DNA of 64,000 bases from Burkholderia sp. (lineage in GTDB: Bacteria > Pseudomonadota > Gammaproteobacteria > Burkholderiales > Burkholderiaceae): the NCBI GenBank assembly GCA_031253835.1, contig JAIRVP010000043.1, positions 124,001-188,000 of the forward strand, given 5' to 3'. The position numbers were made by a program, and so were the translations under genes. The notes below the pieces were generated by a model that was not told where the DNA came from, made no database searches, and worked only from the letters and a program-made list of their open reading frames with translations. The first letter of the stretch is position 1; each line of letters starts with the position of its first letter. Below are positions 53,721 to 63,600 of the stretch, in pieces.

Positions 53721-53748
53721 ATTCTAGGCATATGTCGGCATATGTCAA
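53721..53748 (-). promoter_or_regulatory. vapBC promoter with tandem operator repeats
   Basis: Minus strand: TTGACA (53748-53743), 16-bp spacer, TAGAAT (53726-53721). The spacer and -35 are occupied by an exact 10-bp tandem repeat, plus-strand GGCATATGTC at 53727-53736 and 53737-53746, each with a CATATG core. Binding would directly block RNA polymerase. Confidence 0.8.
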
Positions 53749-53810
53749 TTTGACGGAGTGCGAATCGGACGTCGCGCCCCACGCTGTCGCGGATGTTCGG
53801 GTCATGTTTC

Positions 53811-53859
53811 CGGCCTGTCGTCGATGAAGAATGCGATCGATTCTTCACGACGCAGGCCG
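53811..53859. terminator. Long inverted repeat downstream of the ornibactin operon
   Basis: CGGCCTGTCGTCGATGAAGAAT (written as arm 53811-53832) pairs with 53840-53859 over about 19 bp with small bulges and a 7-base loop. It lies after orbL and before the vapB promoter on the same strand, so it may stop read-through from the siderophore operon. No T run. No gene is visible in 53749-53941. Confidence 0.5.
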
Positions 53860-53941
53860 CGCGGTCCATATCCCGGACGGCCAGTGCATGCGCATCGCCA
53901 GGTCGCGCGCAACGTCGCACCGACGCTGCGCACTCGCCCCG

Positions 53942-54958
53942 TCACGGCAACCGGAAAGTGTCAAAGAACGTATCGCGCTCGATCACGGTGAGCGCTGCGC
54001 GCTTGTGCGGGAAGTCGAATTCCTTCAGCGTGTAGAACCCGAGCCGGTGCATGTACGCGATGTGCCGCACGTGATCGACGCGCGGCTCGCCGACGAGCCG
54101 CTGCGTGCGCGGTTCGTCGACGAACATGTAGTGCAGCACCCCGCTCCACCACGCATGCAGCTTGCCCGCGCTCTGGAAGCGCGAGTCGCCGATCAGCAGG
54201 TGCAATCCGCGATCGTAGTCGTGCGCGTCGTAGAACGGCGCGAGACGGTCCTCCTTCGCCCAGTAGAACTCGAAATAGCCGAACGGCGTGTCGTCGAAAT
54301 AACCGATCATCGGGTGCATGTGCGGATCGGCGAGCCGCTCGGCGAGATACGCCGCATGCTCGTCGCGCGTGCCGCGCTGGTCCCAGAAATGCGCGACGCG
54401 ATCGAGGTTCATCCAGCCGCTGAACAGGTCCGCGTGCGCGTCGATGTCGACGGTGCGCAGGCTGAACGTCATACCCACCTGCGGCATGTAGCGTGCATAG
54501 ATCTCGCCGGCCGGCGACGGCGGCCGCACCGGATGCCGGTGGCCGTTCGTGATCGCGTAGCGCAGCGGCATCCCGCCCGACGCGGGCGCCTTCAGCCACG
54601 GCCGCGGGTTCTGCCAGAACGTCGTGCGCGACACGGTGAGCCGCACTGTGTCGCCCTCAACCCTTGCGCCGTCGATCACGCCCTCGCGCACCGCGCGCGC
54701 GACGTACGACTCGACGGCCGCCGCATCGGCGCCGGCGAGCGGCGCCGAGACCGTCGCGATGTCGACCCGCGTGTCGGTGTTGAACAGCGCGACGAACGCC
54801 GCGAGCAGCGCGTCCGGCGGATCGTCGGGCCGCCATGCGTCGAGCGTGTGCTCGACGACTGCCACGGCCTGCCCCTGCGCCGCGCCGTCGAGCGCCGCGG
54901 CCACCTCACCTTCGACGGCGTCGGCGGCGCCGGCCGGTTTCGTCAGCGTGTCTTCCAT
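53942..54958 (-). CDS. orbL: Ornibactin acyltransferase OrbL
   Basis: A 338-aa GNAT/IucB-like acyltransferase for modifying N5-hydroxyornithine. The C-terminal half has the siderophore acyltransferase pattern (His-Pro-Met-Ile-Gly-Tyr-Phe-Asp, Tyr-Phe-Glu-Phe-Tyr-Trp-Ala-Lys-Glu-Asp, Tyr-Asp-Arg-Gly-Leu-His-Leu-Leu-Ile-Gly). The ATG at 54958 overlaps the pvdF stop (ATGA). It is a paralogue of OrbK here; in ornibactin these enzymes are held responsible for the acyl groups on the terminal hydroxyornithine. It is the last gene of the operon. Confidence 0.88.
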   Translation of the reverse strand: MEDTLTKPAGAADAVEGEVAAALDGAAQGQAVAVVEHTLDAWRPDDPPDALLAAFVALFNTDTRVDIATVSAPLAGADAAAVESYVARAVREGVIDGARVEGDTVRLTVSRTTFWQNPRPWLKAPASGGMPLRYAITNGHRHPVRPPSPAGEIYARYMPQVGMTFSLRTVDIDAHADLFSGWMNLDRVAHFWDQRGTRDEHAAYLAERLADPHMHPMIGYFDDTPFGYFEFYWAKEDRLAPFYDAHDYDRGLHLLIGDSRFQSAGKLHAWWSGVLHYMFVDEPRTQRLVGEPRVDHVRHIAYMHRLGFYTLKEFDFPHKRAALTVIERDTFFDTFRLP

Positions 54959-55800
54959 CACAGTGCTCCCGCGTCGTGGCGGTCGGCGAGGACATGCAGC
55001 CCCCGCTCGAGCGCCGGAAACAGGCTGCGCTGGAAGTTGTTCCAGCGCAGTTCGAGAATCGTGTCGTCCGGCGCGATCGGCGTGTCGAGCACGTCGCTGA
55101 TTACCTCGCCGGAATCGATGCCGTTGTCGACGTAGTGAAACGATGCGCCCGTCATCGTCACGGGTTCGACCGACGACGTCGTGCCGGTCGCCCAGTCGAC
55201 CCGCTCGCCGCGCGCGCCGTGCAGCGCGTCGAGCGTCGCCCATGCGCCGCGCCGCTGGTACGGCGAATCGTCGGCCGTGATGCCCGGGTGGATGTTCGCG
55301 ATGCGCCGGTGAAAGCGCGCGCCGGGACGCACGAGTTCGTCGAGGATCACGAGCAGCCCGTCGAGCACGACGACCTCGGCGTCGAGTTCGAGCAACCGTT
55401 CGAGCAGGCGCCGCTCGAATGCCTGCTTGCCGGCCACGCGCTGCTCGCGCGCGTCGCGCGGCAGCCGCCGGTACGTCGACGCAATCGTGCAGAACAGGTC
55501 ATCGACCGGCCGGCCCTGCACCGTCAGGCCTTCCGGCAGGATCCACGGCCGGCCCGGCGTGCGTGCGAAGCCGTAGTCGGCAACCTTCGCGCGGTCGGCC
55601 GGCGAACCGTCGTCGTCGTCGACGATCACGCCCTGCAGCGTGTAGCGCTCGCCGAGCGGCGAGTCGTTCAGGCGCTCGACGAGGAATTCGAGCGGCGCCT
55701 TCATGTAGCGCGTGCCGCCCTGATAGGCAACCGGCTGGCCGGCGCGATCGGCCGCGCCGTTGCGCAGCGACTGGATGTAGACGAGATTTTTCTTCGGCAT
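54958..55800 (-). CDS. pvdF: N5-hydroxyornithine transformylase
   Basis: A 280-aa formyltransferase of the PvdF type. It has the folate-formyltransferase catalytic trio pattern with Asn-Ile-His-Pro-Gly-Ile and later Gly-Ala-Ser-Phe-His-Tyr-Val-Asp-Asn-Gly-Ile-Asp. It formylates N5-hydroxyornithine, giving the formyl-hydroxamate of ornibactin. It starts Met-Pro-Lys-Lys-Asn at 55800, 86 bp after orbA, without a strong ribosome-binding site. Confidence 0.9.
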   Translation of the reverse strand: MPKKNLVYIQSLRNGAADRAGQPVAYQGGTRYMKAPLEFLVERLNDSPLGERYTLQGVIVDDDDGSPADRAKVADYGFARTPGRPWILPEGLTVQGRPVDDLFCTIASTYRRLPRDAREQRVAGKQAFERRLLERLLELDAEVVVLDGLLVILDELVRPGARFHRRIANIHPGITADDSPYQRRGAWATLDALHGARGERVDWATGTTSSVEPVTMTGASFHYVDNGIDSGEVISDVLDTPIAPDDTILELRWNNFQRSLFPALERGLHVLADRHDAGAL

Positions 55801-55886
55801 GGAAGCGTCGTGGAAAAGCGGACGAAGCCGCCGCGGCCGGCCCGCACCGGCCACGCAGGCCGGCCGGCAGGCCGCGGCGCGCGACG

Positions 55887-58151
55887 TCACCAGTTGTATT
55901 TCGCGGTCGCGATCACGGTGCGGTCGGTCCCGAACACGCAGACGTTCATCGACTGGCAACCGCTGATGTAGTGGCGGTTGAACAGGTTCGTCCCGTTCAC
56001 GGCGAAGCGCCAGTTACGCGTGTCGTAATGCAGGCCCGCGTCGAACAGCGTGACGCTCGATACCGTCAGCGAGTTGTCGGCCGCACCGGCCGACGCGCTC
56101 TGGTAGCGAATGCCGCCGCCGAGGCCGAAGCCCGCGAGCGGCCCCGTGTACCACGTCCAGTCGGTCCACAGCGACGCCATCTGGCGCGGGCGCGGAATGT
56201 CGACCGGCCAGTTGTTCAGCGACACGTCGTTGGCCTTCACGTTCTTCACGTCCTGGTACACGTACGACGCGATCACCGACAGGTTCCGCGTGACCTTGCC
56301 GGTCGCGCTCAGCTCGATCCCGCGCGAACGGACCTCGCCCGTCTGCACCGACTTCGTGCCGGTCGGGTCCTGGTCCGGCAGCGCCGACGTGAGCACGTTG
56401 GTCTGGTTGATCTGGTAGATCGCCGCGTTCAGCATCAGGTTCTTGCCGGGCGGCTGCCAGCGCAGGCCGGCCTCGATCTGCTTGCCGCGCGTCGGCTGTG
56501 GCAGCCCGCCGCCGAGCAGGTTCACGCCGATCAGCGGATTGAACGACGTCGCGTAGCTGACGTACGGCGACAGCCCGTAGTCACCCTGGTACGTGAGGCC
56601 CACGCGGCCGGTGAACGCCGTGACGTCCGCCTTCGTCGACGTACCGGCCGCGCGGTCGTCCTGCCGCATGTTGACCCAGTCCTCGCGGCCGCCGAGCGTC
56701 AGCGTCCAGCGGTTCCACTTGATCTGGTCCTGCGCGTACAGGCCGAACGTGTTCATCGTCGTGTACGTGTTGGTGCGGAACGTCGAGTCGGGCGTGAACA
56801 CCGCCGTCGTGACGGGCTGGTACACCGGGTTGTAGATGTTCAGCGGCGGCGCGGCCGCGAGCCATTCGCTGTCGGTCGCGGTCTGGCGGTTGTACTGGAA
56901 ACCGAGCAGCAGCGTGTGCTGGAGCGGGCCCGTGGCGAAGCGGCCCTCGAGGTTGTTGTCGATGTCGAAGCGGCTGTAGTTCATCTGGAACACGCCGGCC
57001 CAGCGCGACACGTCCGTCGTGCTGCCTTCGACGAATCCGTTGCCGAACACCGAGCCGTTGTCGAGCGACAGGTGCATCAGGCGCGTGTTCTGGCGGAAGG
57101 TCCACGCCGGCGTCAGGTTCCGCTCGAACTGGTAGCCGACCGACCACTGCTTCTTGCGGTAGTAGTTGAAGTTCCCGTCGCCTTCGTAGACGTCCTTGTT
57201 GATCTGCCCGTTCGGGTTCGGCAGCACCGTGCCCGCCGCGGGCAGGAAGTTCGACGAGATGTCGCCCCAGTCCTGCAGGTACGTCGCGGACAGCGTCAGC
57301 GACGTATCCGCGTCCGGGCGCCAGCGGAACGACGGCGCGAGCGCAACGCGCTGGTCGTTGTTCGGGCCCGTCAGCGCGTTGCCGTCACGTGCGACGCCGA
57401 CGAACCGGTACGCATACTTGCCGTCCGGGTCGAGCTTGTCGCCGACGTCGATCATGAACTGCTTGCGCGCGTAGTTGCCGATCTGCACGCCGGCCTCGCG
57501 CACGCGCTCGCCGTCGGCGAGCTTGGTCTGCACGTCGATGATCGCGCCCGGGTCGCCCGCGCCGTACAGCACCGAGGTCGGCCCGCGCAGCACGCTGATG
57601 CTGTCGATCATGTACGGATCGACGCGCCAGCTCGCGAGGTTGATCGTGTTCGGCACCTGCAGCCCGTTCACGTAGGCGGTCGGCGTGAAGCCGCGCAGCG
57701 CCGCGTACCAGTCCGAGCGGTTGTCCGACCCGTACGACGAGAAGCCCGGCACGTAGCGCAGCGCCGCGTTCACGTCGGTGGCGCCGGTCATCTCGATCTG
57801 CTGCGCGGTGACGACGTTGATCGTCTGCGGGATCTCGTTGAGCGGCGTGTCGGTCTTGGTGCCGCTCCTGCTGCGCTTCGCGACGAGCCCGACCGTGCCG
57901 TCGCCGGCCGAGGCCGCGTTGACGGTGATCGCCGGCAGCGTGCCGCCCTGCGCGCCGGTCGACGTACCGGCCGCCGCGCCATTCTGTGCACTGCTGGCCG
58001 ACGCCGCGGCGCCTGCGTTCACGGCCGGCGCCGTCTGGGCGTATGCGTGCCCCGCTGCCGCCATCCCGAACGCCACGCCTGCCGCGGCTGCGATCGCACG
58101 CAAACGCGTGCCTGTTGCCCACTCCATCTTTCTCTGCTCCACTTTTTTCAT
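55887..58151 (-). CDS. orbA: TonB-dependent ornibactin receptor
   Basis: A 754-aa outer-membrane receptor. A long signal peptide ends near Ala-Tyr-Ala-Gln (about residue 39), a TonB-box-like Ile-Thr-Val-Asn-Ala follows, then the plug domain (Ile-Pro-Gln-Thr-Ile-Asn-Val-Val-Thr) and a 22-strand type barrel ending in Lys-Tyr-Asn-Trp. No N-terminal signalling (STN) extension is seen, so it should not use a FecR-type cascade. Its place between pvdA and pvdF is the known ornibactin order. Confidence 0.93.
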   Translation of the reverse strand: MKKVEQRKMEWATGTRLRAIAAAAGVAFGMAAAGHAYAQTAPAVNAGAAASASSAQNGAAAGTSTGAQGGTLPAITVNAASAGDGTVGLVAKRSRSGTKTDTPLNEIPQTINVVTAQQIEMTGATDVNAALRYVPGFSSYGSDNRSDWYAALRGFTPTAYVNGLQVPNTINLASWRVDPYMIDSISVLRGPTSVLYGAGDPGAIIDVQTKLADGERVREAGVQIGNYARKQFMIDVGDKLDPDGKYAYRFVGVARDGNALTGPNNDQRVALAPSFRWRPDADTSLTLSATYLQDWGDISSNFLPAAGTVLPNPNGQINKDVYEGDGNFNYYRKKQWSVGYQFERNLTPAWTFRQNTRLMHLSLDNGSVFGNGFVEGSTTDVSRWAGVFQMNYSRFDIDNNLEGRFATGPLQHTLLLGFQYNRQTATDSEWLAAAPPLNIYNPVYQPVTTAVFTPDSTFRTNTYTTMNTFGLYAQDQIKWNRWTLTLGGREDWVNMRQDDRAAGTSTKADVTAFTGRVGLTYQGDYGLSPYVSYATSFNPLIGVNLLGGGLPQPTRGKQIEAGLRWQPPGKNLMLNAAIYQINQTNVLTSALPDQDPTGTKSVQTGEVRSRGIELSATGKVTRNLSVIASYVYQDVKNVKANDVSLNNWPVDIPRPRQMASLWTDWTWYTGPLAGFGLGGGIRYQSASAGAADNSLTVSSVTLFDAGLHYDTRNWRFAVNGTNLFNRHYISGCQSMNVCVFGTDRTVIATAKYNW

Positions 58152-58173
58152 GCGGTCTCCGACCGCGCCTTTG

Positions 58174-59550
58174 TCAAAGAGCGAAAGCCATCCGGCCCGC
58201 GCTCACCCCGTTTTCCTGTCGTTTTTCGTGCGGTGCCCGGGTCGCGCCTTCGTCATGGGCGGGCGCGATCCCGTCTTCGAGCGACGCGCAGATTTCGTCC
58301 GCGCGGCGCGCCAGTACCGACAGCAGCGTGTCGGACAATCCGTGGCTGTCTTCGCAGCAGCCTTGCAGGTAGATGCGCGGCGCGAAGTGCTCGGGCGTCG
58401 CGAGCAGGTAGTCGCGCGCGACGTCGCCGCGCGTGAGCGCATCGCCCAGGTGCGGCGCGAGCCCTTCGAGCAACGCCGAATGCGTGTCGCGGCGGTAGCC
58501 GGTCGCAAGCACGAGCGCATCGAAGCGCTCGACGCGCGTGGCGCCGCTCATCCGGTCGCGCAGCGTCAGCTCGATGCGGCCGTCGGCGGTGCGCACCGCG
58601 GCCTCGATCGCGCTGTTCGCGAGCAGCGCATGGCGCGGCGTGCCGTCGATGCGCTGCAGGTACAGCATTTCGTAGATCTGCTCGATCAGCGGCCGGTCGA
58701 CCACCGCATAGTTCGTGTCGCGATAGCGCTCGAGCAGCGCGCGGCGCGCGTCGTGCGGCTGCGCATAGACGACGTCGGTGAACTCGGGGCTGAAGATCTC
58801 GTTGACGAACGGGCTGTCGTCGGCCGGCTTCAGCGCGCCGGCGCGCATCACGAGGCTCGCGTCGACGTGCGGGAAGCGGCGCGCGAGGTCGATGAACACC
58901 TCGGCCGCGCTCTGCCCCGCGCCGATCACCGCGACGCGGCGGCGCTCGCCGTCGGGCGACGCGACGAGCCGGTCGATGTCGGTCAGGTACGACGACGAAT
59001 GGATCACGCGGTCGCGGCCGAGCGCGGCGAACGCGTCCGGAATCGCGGGCGTGCCGCCGACGCCGACCGACAGCGCGCGCGTGACGCGCTGGCGCTCGTG
59101 GCCGGCCGCGTCGCGCGACAGCACGCGCAGCGCGTCGATCTTCGCGCCGTCGCCGCGTACGGGCTCGATCGCCAGCACGGTCTCGCTGTAGTGAACGCGA
59201 TCGTCGAACGCTTCCGCCACCCAGCTCAGGTAGTCGTGGAATTCGACGCGGGTCGGATAGAAATTCTTCAGGTTGACGAATTCGTTCAGGCGGCCGCGTT
59301 CGAACAGGTAGTTGATGAACGTGTAGCGGCTCTTCGGATCGCGCATCGTGACGAGATCCTTCAGAAACGAGATCTGCATCCGGCAGTCGTCGAGCAGCAT
59401 CCCGCGATGCCAGCCGAATTCAGGCTGGCGCTCGACGAAGCAATGGGCGAACGTGCGCGCGCCGCTGCGCTCCGCGAGGCGCACGGCCAGCGCCAGATTC
59501 GACGGCCCGAAGCCGACGCCGATCAGGTCGAATACGGTTTCTCTCTGCAT
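58174..59550 (-). CDS. pvdA: L-ornithine N5-monooxygenase
   Basis: A 458-aa FAD/NADPH enzyme that hydroxylates ornithine for the two hydroxamates. The FAD site is Gly-Val-Gly-Phe-Gly-Pro-Ser-Asn-Leu-Ala, the NADPH site is Ile-Gly-Ala-Gly-Gln-Ser-Ala-Ala-Glu, and the C-terminal substrate motif is Leu-Ala-Thr-Gly-Tyr. It is cytoplasmic and lies 32 bp after orbK. Confidence 0.95.
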   Translation of the reverse strand: MQRETVFDLIGVGFGPSNLALAVRLAERSGARTFAHCFVERQPEFGWHRGMLLDDCRMQISFLKDLVTMRDPKSRYTFINYLFERGRLNEFVNLKNFYPTRVEFHDYLSWVAEAFDDRVHYSETVLAIEPVRGDGAKIDALRVLSRDAAGHERQRVTRALSVGVGGTPAIPDAFAALGRDRVIHSSSYLTDIDRLVASPDGERRRVAVIGAGQSAAEVFIDLARRFPHVDASLVMRAGALKPADDSPFVNEIFSPEFTDVVYAQPHDARRALLERYRDTNYAVVDRPLIEQIYEMLYLQRIDGTPRHALLANSAIEAAVRTADGRIELTLRDRMSGATRVERFDALVLATGYRRDTHSALLEGLAPHLGDALTRGDVARDYLLATPEHFAPRIYLQGCCEDSHGLSDTLLSVLARRADEICASLEDGIAPAHDEGATRAPHEKRQENGVSAGRMAFAL

Positions 59551-59582
59551 GTCTCAGCTCCCTTGTCGGTGAATCCGGCCCG

Positions 59583-60614
59583 TCAGACGTGACGGCCGGA
59601 GAAGAACGTCTCGCGCAGCGTGCGCATCCACAGCGGCTGCGCGTCGGCCAGCGCCAGGCGGCGCTGCCGCGCGAAGCCGTGCCGCGCGAGATGGTCGGCA
59701 ACCCGCGCGTGGCCGGCCGGAACGGCACAGCCGACCGCTTCGGTACGCGGGTCGTCGAGAAACAGGTAATGCACGACGGACGGCAGCCAGCCGGCCACGC
59801 GATGCGGGCCGCGCCAGCGCGACTCGCCGACCAGCATCCGCAGTCCGCGGTCGTAGTCGCGCGCCGCGACGTGCGGTGCAAGCGCGTCTTCCTTCAGCCA
59901 GACGGCCTCGAAGTACGCGAACGGTTCGCCGTCGAAGCAGCCGACGAGCGGCGTCACGTGCGGATCGGCCTCCTGTGCGCCTTCCGTGCCGCGTTGCGCG
60001 GGTTGCGCACCCGGCCAGCCGTCGCGCACGCGCGGTTCGTCGAACCAGCGCGCGAGCCGGTCGGTGTCTTCCGCCGGCTGCCAGCCGCGCAACGTGAAGC
60101 GCACGCCGAGCGCCGGCAGGTCGCGCGCGTAGACGTCGCCGCGCGGCGCGGGCGGCCGGCGCGGGTGACGCCGGCCGTCGGTGAGCATCGGCAGCGTCGC
60201 GCACGGCAGAGGCGGGCCGACGCGCCACAGGTCGGCCTGTTGCGCCCAGCCGTCGCGCAGGCAGCGGCCGCCGTCGGCCAGCACGCCGCTCGCGCGCAGC
60301 GCATCGAGCGCGACCGCCGGCCACGCGGCCGGGTCGAGCCGGATCGCCGCGTGGCGCGCGCTGTCCGAAAACGCCGCGGCCAGCGCCGCCAGCAGCGCAC
60401 GGCGCTGGTCGGCCGGCGCCGCGCGATGGTTGTACGCGACGAGACGCAGCGCGCCGTCGTCGCCGAGGTGCGCGCGCAGCAGTTGCGCACCGATGCCGTC
60501 GCCCTGCGCGACGCGGATCTCCGTGCCGTCGCGCACCGCGAACAGGCCGTCCGCGAACGCGAGGCGGTACGTATCGAGCATCGTGAATCCGTCCGGACGC
60601 ACTTCAGCCAGCAT
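59583..60614 (-). CDS. orbK: Ornibactin acyltransferase OrbK
   Basis: A 343-aa protein related to OrbL, with the same C-terminal pattern (Leu-Val-Gly-Cys-Phe-Asp-Gly-Glu-Pro-Phe-Ala-Tyr-Phe-Glu, Tyr-Asp-Arg-Gly-Leu-Arg-Met-Leu-Val-Gly-Glu-Ser-Arg). The ATG at 60614 has GGAGG seven bases ahead and lies within the end of orbJ (11-base overlap), indicating coupling. It probably acylates hydroxyornithine on N5 before loading onto the synthetase. Confidence 0.88.
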   Translation of the reverse strand: MLAEVRPDGFTMLDTYRLAFADGLFAVRDGTEIRVAQGDGIGAQLLRAHLGDDGALRLVAYNHRAAPADQRRALLAALAAAFSDSARHAAIRLDPAAWPAVALDALRASGVLADGGRCLRDGWAQQADLWRVGPPLPCATLPMLTDGRRHPRRPPAPRGDVYARDLPALGVRFTLRGWQPAEDTDRLARWFDEPRVRDGWPGAQPAQRGTEGAQEADPHVTPLVGCFDGEPFAYFEAVWLKEDALAPHVAARDYDRGLRMLVGESRWRGPHRVAGWLPSVVHYLFLDDPRTEAVGCAVPAGHARVADHLARHGFARQRRLALADAQPLWMRTLRETFFSGRHV

Positions 60615-63600
60615 GGCGCGCCTCCTGTCCTGTTTCCGCCTGTGCATCGAGCCGTGCGCCGAGCGCCGCGAGCGTCGGCGACGCGAACACGTCGGCGACC
60701 GTCAACGCGTGACCGGCACGACCGGCCGCGTCGACGAAGCGCACGACGTCGAACGACGTCGCGCCGGCTTCGAACAGGTCCGCGTCGGCCTCGGGCGCGG
60801 CCGTCGCGAACGTGTCGGACCACAAGGCCGCGAGCGCGACGGCCGCGTGCGACGACGGCGCGTGGCCCCGTGCTGCCGCGCTTGCAGGTGCGCCGAACGC
60901 GGCGGGCGCGGCAGCACGTGCGTCCGGCACACCGAGCGCCGTTTCCGACGCGCCGGCGAAGCGGGCCACTTCATCGTGGTAGACATCGACGAGCGCATCG
61001 ACGAAGCCGCGCTCGAGCAGTTCGTCCGCATACGAGAACGCCGCGCTCACGCGGCCGTCCGGATGCTCGACGACGTCCAGCTCGAGCGTGAACACGACGC
61101 GATGGCGCACGTCGTCGAATCCGGCGAGCGACAGGCCGGCCCAGTCGCGCGCGGCCGCGCCGGTCGGACGCAGGTAGTTGAACATCACCTGGAACAGCGG
61201 ATTGGCCTGCGCGGCACGCGGTGCGCGCAGCACAGCGACCACGTCGGCAAACGGCACGTCGGCATGCGCATACGCGGCGAGCGCCGTGTCGCGCACCTGC
61301 GCGAGCACGTCCGCGCGACGGGCGGCCGGATCGATCCGCGTGCGCACGACGACCGAGTTGATGAAAAGACCGAGCGCTTCGCGGGCCGCGTCGCCGGTCA
61401 GCTCGCGCGTCGACGCGAGCACGCCGACCGGCTGGTCGGCCGCACCCGTCGCGCGGAACAGTGCAGTATTGAGTGCCGCGTGCAGCAGCATCGGCAACGT
61501 GGCGTGCGCGGCCGACGCGGCGTCGCGTGCGGCGCGGATCAGCTGTGCATCGAATTCGAACGCGATGCGGGCCGCGCGCCATTGCGGGTTGGCCGGCGCG
61601 TCCGCACGCTGCGGCAGCACGCGCGACGGCAGATCGGCGAGCGCATCTTGCCAATACGCGACGCGGGCAGGATGGCACGGCGCGGGCAGCACGAGCGGCA
61701 CGGCCGGTCGGACAGCTTCTTCGGACGCCACGGCGCTGCGCTGCACACGGGCCACATAACGTGCGCGCACCGCGTCGAGCCACAGCTCGATCGATTCGCC
61801 ATCGGACACGATGTGATGGACCGTCACCGACAGCACGTGATCGTCCGCGGCGAGCCGCAGCACGCGGGCGCGCCACAGCGGCGCACCGGCCGCGAGGTCG
61901 AACGACGTCAGTGCATCCTCGTCGGTCAGCGCGGTGGCTCGGGCAAGCGCATCGGCTTGCGCAGACAGGTCGATCACCGGCAGTTCGACAGCCACGTCTG
62001 CGTCGATCCGCTGGCCCGGCAGCGCGCCGTCGCGTGCAACGAGCCGCGCGCGCAGCGCCGGATGCACGGCCGCGACATCCGAGAACGCGGCGCGCAGTGC
62101 ATCGACGTCGAGCGGGCCGCGCACGCGCAGCGCGACCGGAATGTTGTACGCCGCGCTGTCCGGCTGCGCGCGCCACAGGAACCACAGGCCGAGCTGCGCG
62201 GGCGACAGCGGCCACACGCCGTGCGCATCGGGCTTGGCCAGTGCAACGCCCGGCGCCGCCGCGCCAGCATGCGCGGCGCGCGGTGCGTCGGCGACCTGGA
62301 GCGCGTACTGTGCGAGCACAGGCGCCTCGAACAGCGCACGCACCGGCACGTCGCGGCCGAGCCGTTCGGCCACGCGCGTCGCGACGCGTACGGCCGCGAG
62401 CGAATGGCCGCCGAGATCGAAGAAATGATCGCCGCGGCCGACTCGCTCGAGATTCAGCACATCGCACCAGATCGCCGCGAGCGCGGCTTCGTCGCCGTCG
62501 TGCGGCGCCTCGTACGCGCGTTCGACGCGCACCGGCGCGGGCAGCCGCGCGCGGTCGACCTTGCTGTTCGCGTTGCGCGGCAGCGCATCGAGCACGATCA
62601 GTTGCGCAGGCACCATGTAGTCGGGCAGCGTGCGGCGCAGGTGTGCGTCGAGCATCGCGGCTTCGACCGGCTGCGCGGCGGCCTGCGCATCGGCCGTCAG
62701 CTCGACATACGCGACCAGCTGCGCGAGCGCGCCCTGCCCGTGCACGACGGCACACGCTTCGCGCACGGCGTCGTGCGCGGCCAGCTGCGCTTCGATCTCG
62801 CCAAGCTCGATGCGCAGCCCGCGCAGCTTCACCTGGTGATCGACGCGGCCGATGAAGTCGAACACGCCGTCCGCGCGGCGGCGCACGAGGTCGCCGGTGC
62901 GGTACAGCCGCGCACCCGGCGCGCCGTACGGATCGGGCACGAAGCGCTCGGCCGTCAGCGCCGGACGGTCGAGATAGCCGCGCGCGACGCCGATCCCCTC
63001 GCCGCCCAGATACAGTTCGCCGATCACGCCGACCGGCAGCGGATGCAGCCGCTCGTCAAGCACGTGCGCGGTGCGCGCGCCGACCAGCGTGCCGATCGGC
63101 AGATAGGCGGCGTCGCCGAGTTTCGCGAGATCGTCGCCGGGCCGGAACATCCACAGCGTCGGCGTGATGACCGTCTCGGTCGGGCCGTAGCCGTTGACCA
63201 CGCGCACGTTCGGCAGTGCGCGGCGCAGCATCGCGAACGCCTCGCGCGACGTCGCCTCGCCGCCGACGGTCAGCGAACGCAGCGTCGGCGGCGCACCGTG
63301 CGCGAGCGCCCATTCGGCGAGCTGCGCGGCGCAGCCGGGCGGCACGTAGGTCATCGTCACGCCGTCGCGGACCATCATCGCGCAGGTCTGCGCGGGCGGC
63401 CACAACACGTCGGCCGTCACCGACACGGCGGCGCCCGACATGTATTGCGAAAACCAGCCTTCGTGCGCGCCGTCGAAGTTGACCGACTGGAACAGCAGGA
63501 ACACGTCGTTCTCGCCCGCGCCATAGCGCGCGGCGATCGCCGCGCAATGCAGCGCGAACGACGCATGGTCGACGATCACGCCCTTCGGCTTGCCGGTCGA

